The notes under the pieces are model-generated. The model was not told where the DNA came from, made no database searches, and was given only the letters and a program-made list of their open reading frames with translations. Both the position numbers and the translations under genes were made by a program. Below are positions 56,351-64,000 of a DNA stretch of 64,000 nt, one piece after another; position 1 is the stretch's first letter; each line of letters opens with the position of its first letter. Source of the stretch: Przewalskia tangutica (taxonomy: Eukaryota > Streptophyta > Magnoliopsida > Solanales > Solanaceae); the NCBI GenBank assembly GCA_029844215.1, contig CM056733.1:69469794-69533793 (forward strand). The letters are read 5' to 3'.

Positions 56351-58620
56351 ATCCACAGGGTATATACCAAGTATGTAGTGACATGTGAGACAATGTCATC
56401 TGGTAGATACTGTCCTAGCTTTGACAAATCTCATCAATCCCCACATAGCAGTTCTTTTGAAATCTTCCACCCTTTCATCAATAAGAAACTCTGATAGTAG
56501 TATATAGTGTAATGTTTTCAATTTGGTATGATTATCAAATCAAATGTTAGCGGTCCCACTCTTTGTTTCCCACCATATTTCTTGTTCAATGTTATCATTT
56601 ACCTCAACACCCATTTTCAAAGCCTGAGAACCGCTTTCCCGTTGCACATATTGAGGATAATGCTTCAGAGTACATATCCCTAAAAAGTCAACCCATAGAG
56701 AGTTGGTGGTCTTAGATTTCCATCATAGCTTTTTACACAATGCCTTTAATATATCCAAAATGAGGTCTGAATCCCAATCCACTATCATCCTTAGGCAAGT
56801 ACATTTTTAACCATGTAAACCAATGCTTAGCCTTAACATCATCCTCACTATACACCAAAAGAAAATTACAACTATTTGTAGGTATATCTTTGATCACACA
56901 TTTTCCAAGTCTTATAGCAGGCAGTATGCGTATAGGCACACTTGTGACACCCTAGTAATCAACACTGCTTTACCTCATGGTGACAACAATTTTTCCTCTC
57001 AAGCCTGTAACTTGTATTTAATCTTCTTAATAAATTCAGCATAGTCTATCTTCCTCTTTCTAACATGTAATATTGGACATCCTAAATACATGAATGGAAA
57101 TGTTCCCCTTGGGAAAGCAGTAATACCTTTTCCTTACTGAATCAAGTTACTAGGAGTCTTAGCATGCATATAAATAGAACTCTATTTTTATTGATCAAAT
57201 GGCCAGAAACTTCTTCATACTCTTTCAAAGTCTGCCTTAACTCCTTGTAAAATCATTTCATTTGCTTCTGTTGGAAATTCTTCAAACAACTCCTCTTTAA
57301 ATCTAACAATATCCTCCCTAAAACTTAGTTTCTTAAAAACATCTCCAAAAGTTTCCTTACTCCATAATAATAGGGCAGTCTTGACATTCTTCAGTTTCGG
57401 TATAAAAAAAACGAAATCATCTTAATCAACAACAGTGTTCCAATTTTGATTTAGCGCCTAAAAGAATGTTTCATATTCTATCCAACCCAAGCTAAAATAA
57501 ATGTTTGGCAATATCCTATCGAACCTCTTAAAAGTACAGTCACTATCGGTTCTTTCATTCCACTACTTAAAATGACTTCCTTTAAATTCAATTTCAAACA
57601 TTTCACATGAATTAGTTCAAAATGCAAAAATTCTCACGCTCTGCAGGATATATATGAAGATCGCCTATTGTCTCCCTTCCATTTATAATAACATTGAAAT
57701 CCCCACTAACTAGCCAAGGATCCCGTATAAATCGACAATATAGTATAAACTATCCTAGAGACAACCTTCCCAATGCATCACTCTTTGCATATACCATAGT
57801 ATATCTACCTAGTTCATGTAAATCCTTCACCAGTTAGTCCTTAAGTTTGTCATGTTAATCATCCCTCATATTATCTCTGATTAAGTTTCTTTGCTGATTA
57901 ATATATTCAGGATAGACATAGCCGCTTCCACTGCCATATTCTGCTCCACATTAGACATCATTATCCCATCTTCCTTTAATATTACTGCGTTACTATTATT
58001 AGAGTTGTTACCATTAGTACACACCTCCTGACTCTTGTCAACATTCTGTTCCTCAATAACTTTTGCTGCTACAAAAGCTCATTCAACATGTTCTTTAGTA
58101 GTAAGAGTTGTTTTTGAGTCTTCTATCAATTGTGGGTCATTAATGAGTTGTTTTACTTCTACCACCTTACCATCGTCGTCTTCCTTATTCTATTTATTTC
58201 CATATTCTTCTCCAGTATCTCTTTGTTCCTCCTTATTTGCATTATTACCGTTTGCCTTCTCAAGTGGCATTTGTTTTATCCTCTCGTTGGACTTACTAAT
58301 TCAGTTGTGTCTTTGGCTACATCACACTGAATATCTATTATCACTTCGTTGAATTCATCTATATCTTGCACCTCTCTTATCTGTTTTCCACCCTTCTATT
58401 ATTGTCTATGGACTTGTACCTGATCATGTAACCTTCCAATATCTATCCACAGTTCCCTTTTAAGAGCCACATCATTAAACGCATACACCATCGTATGAAA
58501 ACTTTTCTTTGTACTCCTAAGTGTCACCATGATGTGCAGATAGCTTTTAATATCTACCTCGTCGAGATGAGGCTTCCAAGAGATCAAATAACATCATCTT
58601 AGCATTTTGCGTGAACCAAT
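56350..58620 (-). pseudogene. LINE (L1-type non-LTR) remnant inside gypsy C
   Basis: On the minus strand, from 58620 down, there is first an unrecognised charged Asn/Glu-rich stretch (about 57950-58350: an ORF1/linker-like part). Next comes an endonuclease motif, SGDFNVIINGRETIGD, near 57660-57710, as in L1 apurinic endonucleases. Then, after a gap where the RT core should be, the region C-terminal to RT follows: FPFMYLGCPILHVRKRKIDY near 57040-57110, KYKLQA and GKAVLITRVSQ to about 56960, and SGTANIWFDNHTKL near 56515-56560. The FADD-type RT active site is not seen. Numerous stops occur. I found no poly(A) tail or target duplication, so capture and secondary insertion cannot be distinguished. 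Confidence 0.75.
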
Positions 58621-59714
58621 GCATTGAAACTATGCACGAATACATACTTCGGTTATCAATCCTTCAAATAACTTCTTAACCGAAAATATGAACTCCAGAT
58701 GTTACAATATTTAAAATGCTTGACACAACTATACACTAATAGGATGCTCATCATTCCCAAGTTCTAAGTCATTTGCGAAAGAAACTCAATTAATTTCTAT
58801 GTCCAATACTTCCCAACATTCGGTCCAAAGTAAGAAAAAATATTTTCATCCTTATATATCAATCTTATTAGTCCAGAAGTAATAGCCCCTTCTCATTCTT
58901 ACATGGGAACAATATTCTTTTGCAATTCCCTACCTTCACATAGTCAAACAACATGGTATACCATAAAACAGTCACATATTCTAACAATTAGCGCTCAAAA
59001 TTTAATTAGAGGTATGAAGGAGAAAAGAATAGGTAAGCTTCATTTTCTATCTTTGGAAGGAAAAATTCAATCTCCGTAACTATAGAGCAGATAATGTAGC
59101 ATAACTGAATACCAATTCGTAAGATAGAGACTACTGCAATTCATTTCACAAGTCAACACCTCATTCATGGTCTGAAAGGGATCTCTTCACTATTCGTAAT
59201 TATAAACAACTTCATTTCTTACTTGTCGTACTTTCCATAACTCCAACATATTCTAGTATACATACGTAACCTCGTACACTGCTCCTGGTTCCAATCCCTG
59301 ATGATACCATCCCTTAAGTGATGAATTGTTAACTTATTCTCTTATTTGGTACGTAAAATATTCTGAATAGTTACCTTACCTGACGTTGACCTAGTATCTT
59401 CAAACCTGGTCATCATACTTCTACTCAAACTCTTTCACTTCCCTTATGGATTGACGCACCAAGTCAAGTCCCATTTACTCTGATTTTCCCCTTCCGAGCC
59501 ACTGTCGCTGTCTTTTGGAACATAACTGCAACCACAATAATTATTAAGAAGAGGGGGGTTATCCTAATAACATAGCTCTATTGCACGATCTACGAGATGA
59601 AAGAGTAGAAACCAATCCTAAATGTCTGGCAGCCTCCTGCGTATAAGTATGGTGCACAACATACCCATACACAAGACTCTACTAAACACGGTCTGTAGAC
59701 ATTCCGAGGACTAA
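58621..59714 (-). other. Gypsy C internal, PBS-proximal non-coding part
   Basis: About 1.1 kb between the 5' LTR/PBS and the LINE remnant. I see no gag capsid or zinc-knuckle motif in any frame. Presumably leader sequence. Confidence 0.45.
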
Positions 59715-59732
59715 CTGCTCTGATACCACTTT
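59715..59732 (-). other. Primer-binding site of gypsy C
   Basis: On the minus strand, AAGTGGTATCAGAGCAG directly follows the 5' LTR. The tRNA-Met match TGGTATCAGAGC is perfect, in contrast to gypsy A and B. Confidence 0.85.
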
Positions 59733-62708
59733 TGTCACGACCCGACCCGACGGACCGCGACTAAGCGTTCTAATTGGACATCCTTGCTGACCTGTCACTC
59801 TTAATTTATCTAATACAGAGATTTATAGAAATTTCGGCAGCACAACGCTGCTTTTACAACATATCCCTAAAATGGGCGAGCCGACAAGGCTGCCAAAACA
59901 ACAACAAAACAACAATCATAATAGGCTAGCCGACTAGGCTGCCACCCACCAACATCACGTGCACAAAGGCATAATCAAAATAAGCAAGCCGGCAAGGCTG
60001 CCACTAGATAACAACATCAAAAACCCCAAAACAAGGTACAAACATCCAACCCACAACTGTCTACAGACCTCTAAGAGCGCAATACTGACATATGACGGGA
60101 CAGGACCCCGTCGTGCCCAAAATATGCATAAGTCTGAAAGATAAAGGTGCATGCCAAAATAGTTGGCTCGGAACAAAGGAGCTCTCCAATCGCTGTCTGA
60201 AATCCTAGGCGGAGGGTCACCTATTCAACACTGAACTGCGGGCATGAACGCAGCCAGAGAGGGGTGACGAAATAATGTACTGAGTATGTAAAACATAAAA
60301 TACTGAAACTGAATAACAACTGTACCAAGTAAAAAAAAAAAAGAGTCATCAAATTTCATAAAACTGAGAATCATGTCTGAAAATCATATCATGTATACTG
60401 AATCATAAATCATCATGCTCATGTATCAGATATAAAATCAGATAACATGTCTCGGCCTCATGGGAGGACTCGATGGAATCTGTATCTGCTACAGAACGCG
60501 TGTCTCACCTACTGGAGGACTCGATGTAATCTGTGTATATATATAACGTGTCTCGCCTACAGTGAGGACTCGATGAATGATGCATGGCTGCGCACGAACA
60601 TGATCTGGCCCGGGACTCAGTGGAGTGAAATAGTAACACTTAGCACGAGTAGATATCATGAGCAACTGTATGCAATTAAAATCATTATGTGACTCTCAAT
60701 AAAATTACTACCATAAACTCTGTTACTGAAACCATAACTAGTAAATAATCATTTTTAAAATCGAATCGGTAGGAGTTAAGTGCGTCCGCCTACTTTCATA
60801 AAAATCATGTCAAAAGAAAGAAGGAAAGGTCTCACATACCTCTTGGCGAACTAATCAACTCGATATTAAGGTATGCCTCGTCTAGTACTTCAACCTATAA
60901 TAAGGAATAACACGCCACAATTTTGATTTTCTAATGTAAGTTATATGAATAACGGTTCCCTTATTTCTATAAAAATTTGGGCAGCATTTCCTTTGTTTAT
61001 GCGTATCCACAATTTTCCAACAATCCAAATCACCAAAGTGATTCAACTCCAACTAACAATTCAATTCAAACCAACAATCCAACCATTTCAATATGTAATC
61101 TAACTAGGCTCCATATACCGCATATACGCCGTCATATAACCCCTTTCTCGTTACTTATGAAAGACAATAATTCAAATCATCAAGGTGATTATCGTACCTA
61201 TTTACCATATTCATTCAATACTTAAAATGTTACGACAATGTCTAAAAAGATTTCATAATTCCTTTCTTGGTTTCTTAAATCCATTTCGTCTCGCGTCACC
61301 TTATATAACTAATTACATCACCAAGTATCAATGCTTCTTTCAATTGTTAACACACAATTAGTGACGATGTCAATAATAGCAACAACGATTATATGGCACC
61401 AAAACAGCCAGTAAAGGGTCGCACAATGTCTGAAAGTTATTCATGAGTTTTAGGCCATTTAACATGCAACCATTTACTCTTTCCTTAATAAATAATCCAA
61501 CTTATTTTCCAACAACTCCATCTAATGAACACATCTTAAATCTTCACAAGTTATTCCATTTTTAACACGCAATTAGTAATGGAATTTACAACACAACATA
61601 CAAATCCAACGCATGCCCAAAATAATCCAATTTCGGTTCAACATCCAAATTCCATATGCATTGTCTAAATTCAAGATTTCTTCATAACACAAGTCCATTA
61701 CTTCAACTACAACAATATGCAACTTTGATTATAGCATAGAAAGAAGAATTTTCATACCTTAATTTAATCCCCAAAACAGTCCCGATGTTTAGCCACTACT
61801 TCGTAAGCTGAACTTATAACGTCTATAACTCTCTACTCCAGTGTCCTATCGACGAGCGGTTTGTTGCGTTAGAAACTAGACTCGACGAAATTCATTTTAG
61901 GCTTTTGAAACACCCAAAAACTCCTAATATTCTAGGAGATATTCCCTTCCAAATTTGACTAAAAATCTGTCCAGCAGTCCCGAAAATCTGCTCACTGTCC
62001 CAGCGAAAAATGTCATTGTTTTGGTCCTTTTCTTGCCCAATTCTTCATTTTTTTTAACTCCATTCAACATGCAACCATCTATGGTGTTACTAGATCATTC
62101 CTACACAATTTGTATCCACAAATTTATTCAAAAATTGGACAAAAACCGATACCTAGGGGCTGTTGGCAGTGGCCCGATTTGGCCACTGTTTTGGGTCAAG
62201 ATTTGGCTTCTAATTGTGATGGATTAATCTAGTAAGAAGATTGCAATGTGACTTAAATTCTTGGCTATGGATAGTGAGATTTTCGGATTGGAATTGAGAG
62301 AAAGATGAAGATTTGGGTGTTTAAGAATGAAAATAGAATTGAAATGAAAAGGGGTTTGGGTATTAAATCCAAATCTGAAAATAGTTTTTAAAAATTACAC
62401 TTTGGCTCTTAATAGTCTTCTTTAGTCAAGACAATCCCCAAGTAATAAATCTTAATCCTACTCTTATTAATCTCAAACACCCGTTGCCTTAAATTCTTAT
62501 CATCATATCTTCTTTACGTCACTAATCCATGACGGAATATATATATATATATATATAAACCATTATTATTAAAGAAATTTCCGACGTCGTATTCGCCATT
62601 ACCAATAATTAATCCGTATTAGCACGTAAAATATATTTAAATTCAAAAATTGAATCTTAATCCTTAATGACGTTCTTAATTCTTGTCTTAAACTTACGAT
62701 GTGTAACA
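59733..62708 (-). repeat. 5' LTR of gypsy C
   Basis: 2976 bp, aligned with 52623-55653 from end to end. Most differences are short gaps and CTG/CAG/TCG changes in the first kilobase, plus the shorter (AT)n tract at 62537-62557. Confidence 0.93.
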
Positions 62709-62713
62709 ACTAA

Positions 62714-64000
62714 CATCTTGGTATATGGTAGACATACCCACATACCTTATCATATCTCTGTAATTCAGTGGTTTTTTCCTCTTATTCTTACTCCTTCAAA
62801 CACTCCCCCTATCACCTGACTTATAGGATGATTCTTCTTTATCCTTGATGAGGGGTCCTTCGAACTTGATCTAGCAATTCAGCATTTGACTCCTCATCCA
62901 CACTCTTTCTGGTCTCTGGTTCAGATTCAGATGTTGTTTCGAATGTGGTAACATTTTGGGCAACATCTGGTTCTTCAGCAGTCTGTACATTTCCACTGAA
63001 ACTATAATGTTATTTTCAAATGTATTCCCTGTAAAATCAGAAAAAACATCAAAAATAACATTTACAGACTCTTGTATAGTTTTTGTCCTTAGATTGTACA
63101 CTCGGTAAGCATGACTATTTTGGGAATAGCCAACAAAAAATCCATTGTCACTCTTAGAGTCAAACTTTCTCAATTGATCTCTTTCATTTAAAATGTAACA
63201 AATACACCCAAAAAACATGAAAGTAAACATTAGGTTTCTTTCAATTTAAAATTTCATAGGATGTCATCTTTGTTACAGGCCTTAAGTAGACTCTATTAGT
63301 GATGTGACAGGCAGTAAAAAAACATTTTTGATAATTTATTAGAACTAAGCATAACTCTATCCATTTCTTGTCATGTTCCACTATTCCTTTCTGCTACCCC
63401 ATTCTGTTGAAGAGTTTTGGGAGCAGAAAAAACTCATGGAAAATTCCTTTTTCTCATAAAATTTTGTGAATGAGATGTTTTCAAATTCTTTTCCATGGTC
63501 GGATCTGATCCGAAAAATAGGAGAATAGCATAAGTTCCTAATTATAGAGTGCAAAATTTTAAACATGTCAAAAGATTGTGATATTTTTTCAAAAATATAT
63601 CCATGAATATCTAGAAAAATCATCTACTATCACATAGGAATACCTCATGTCTCCTAAACTGTCTACCTCAATTGGACCCATAAGATCCATGTGTAATAAT
63701 TAAAAACAGTGAGACATACCTGAATGTTGTCCATCATTCTGGACAACATTATGGAAAACACGGGTTTGCTTACCTTGGAGACAATCTGCACAGATTTTTT
63801 TACCTTTATGGCTAAAGTTGGGTAAGCCTCTAACCGCTTCATGAGACCAATTTTTTCAGATTGCGGTAGTTGACATGCCCCAACTTTTGATGTCATAGTG
63901 TTGTGTCGTCTATCTTGACATTATTGCATGTTTCTTATCTTGCAACAAGATAACAATTATCACATGTTCTAGTACCTCACATGACATATTCATTAGCTTC
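62714..64000 (-). pseudogene. C3 (sirevirus) integrase, broken
   Basis: Minus-strand frames run from the window edge. 63663-63896 is the GAG-pre-integrase side and contains ACQLPQSEK-like residues. 63381-63623 holds FKILHSIIRNLCYS and RIRSDHGKEFEN (a catalytic Asp), with the QNG/VER catalytic-Glu region broken by frameshift (SSTEWGSRKE). 62871-63230 holds FGCICYILNERDQLRKFDSK and GFFVGYSQNSHAYRVYN, the conserved end of sirevirus-type integrases. The gene continues beyond 64000 on its 5' side and is cut by gypsy C at 62713. Non-functional as sequenced. Confidence 0.87.

Larger units (their letters stand above)
52623..62708 (-). mobile_element. Gypsy C: large retrotransposon derivative (LARD-like) carrying LINE sequence
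   Basis: LTRs 52623-55653 and 59733-62708 are highly similar. The element is flanked by the exact 5-bp duplication ACTAA (52618-52622 and 62709-62713) in C3 pol. On the minus strand it starts TGTTACACATCG and ends GTCGTGACA. The PBS is next to the right LTR and the PPT (AAGGGGGGAAGAA) next to the left one. The 4.1-kb internal region has no gag, protease, RT or integrase of LTR type but contains decayed LINE sequence (about 56350-58620). Shared LTR ends and PPT context tie it to gypsy A and B. Confidence 0.9.
47893..64000 (-). mobile_element. Sirevirus-like Ty1/copia element C3, 5' part beyond the window
   Basis: On the minus strand the order is integrase (64000-62714), an insertion (gypsy C), RNase H (52617-52030), a long 3' region with an extra ORF (51037-49353), a tandem-repeat zone (49327-49202), a long purine-rich tract, and an LTR (48934 down to about 47893). 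A ~1-kb LTR, an extra ORF after pol and repeats upstream of the LTR are features of sireviruses. The gag, PBS and 5' LTR are outside the window. Confidence 0.78.

Overview
The window is transposable-element (TE) DNA from a plant nuclear genome, almost certainly a eudicot. The mix of chromovirus-type Ty3/gypsy, Ty1/copia with a sirevirus, tRNA-derived SINE, CACTA, hAT, Stowaway and Tourist-like elements would fit Solanaceae, but the species is not proven by the sequence. I found no intact host gene, rRNA or functional tRNA gene in 64 kb. Nearly every protein match is a broken TE gene, so the window reads as a nested-TE heterochromatic or intergenic block.

Layout, left to right. 1-1122 is the terminal part of a CACTA transposon, inserted in the integrase gene of a chromovirus (1123-2127, LTR from 2157). 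That area also holds a 348-bp TRIM element (2483-2830), a TTA microsatellite, an internally deleted hAT (2993-3814) and a Stowaway-type MITE (3928-5404) split by a Tourist/Harbinger-like element (3988-5205). 5429-30786 is one minus-strand copia element (called C1 here) with ~160-bp LTRs and matching GTTCG target duplications. It was interrupted twice. The first insertion is a plus-strand gypsy element A (5999-23387), whose own second LTR holds gypsy element B (14013-22999). The second is a complete hAT (hAT2, 26025-29403). A dimeric tRNA-type SINE follows (30991-31572).

31951-47302 is a second minus-strand copia (C2). Two copies of a different hAT family (hAT-B) lie in it in opposite orientation (34917-38367 and 38621-45663). 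The ~250 bp of copia coding sequence between them is flipped relative to the rest of C2, and an 8-bp target duplication appears at the wrong pair of ends. This is the mark of recombination between the two inverted hAT copies. Copy 2 also carries a third member of the hAT2 family (hAT3, 41504-45038). 47893 to the window end is a minus-strand sirevirus-like copia (C3) with a 3' extra ORF (env-like position). Its pol gene is split by gypsy C (52623-62708, duplications ACTAA), which has ~3-kb LTRs but no recognisable gag-pol; it carries a decayed LINE instead.

These elements do not act together as a pathway. Their logic is stratigraphic: matching target duplications let the insertion order be read. 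Gypsy A, B and C have 3-kb LTRs with tandem repeats, a shared GTCGTGACA end and internal regions lacking reverse transcriptase, so they must have moved with enzymes supplied in trans. LTR pairs differ mainly by small indels and CTG/CAG-type changes, which may partly be long-read sequencing error in heavily methylated DNA. Reading-frame breaks in elements A, B and C should therefore be treated with caution.
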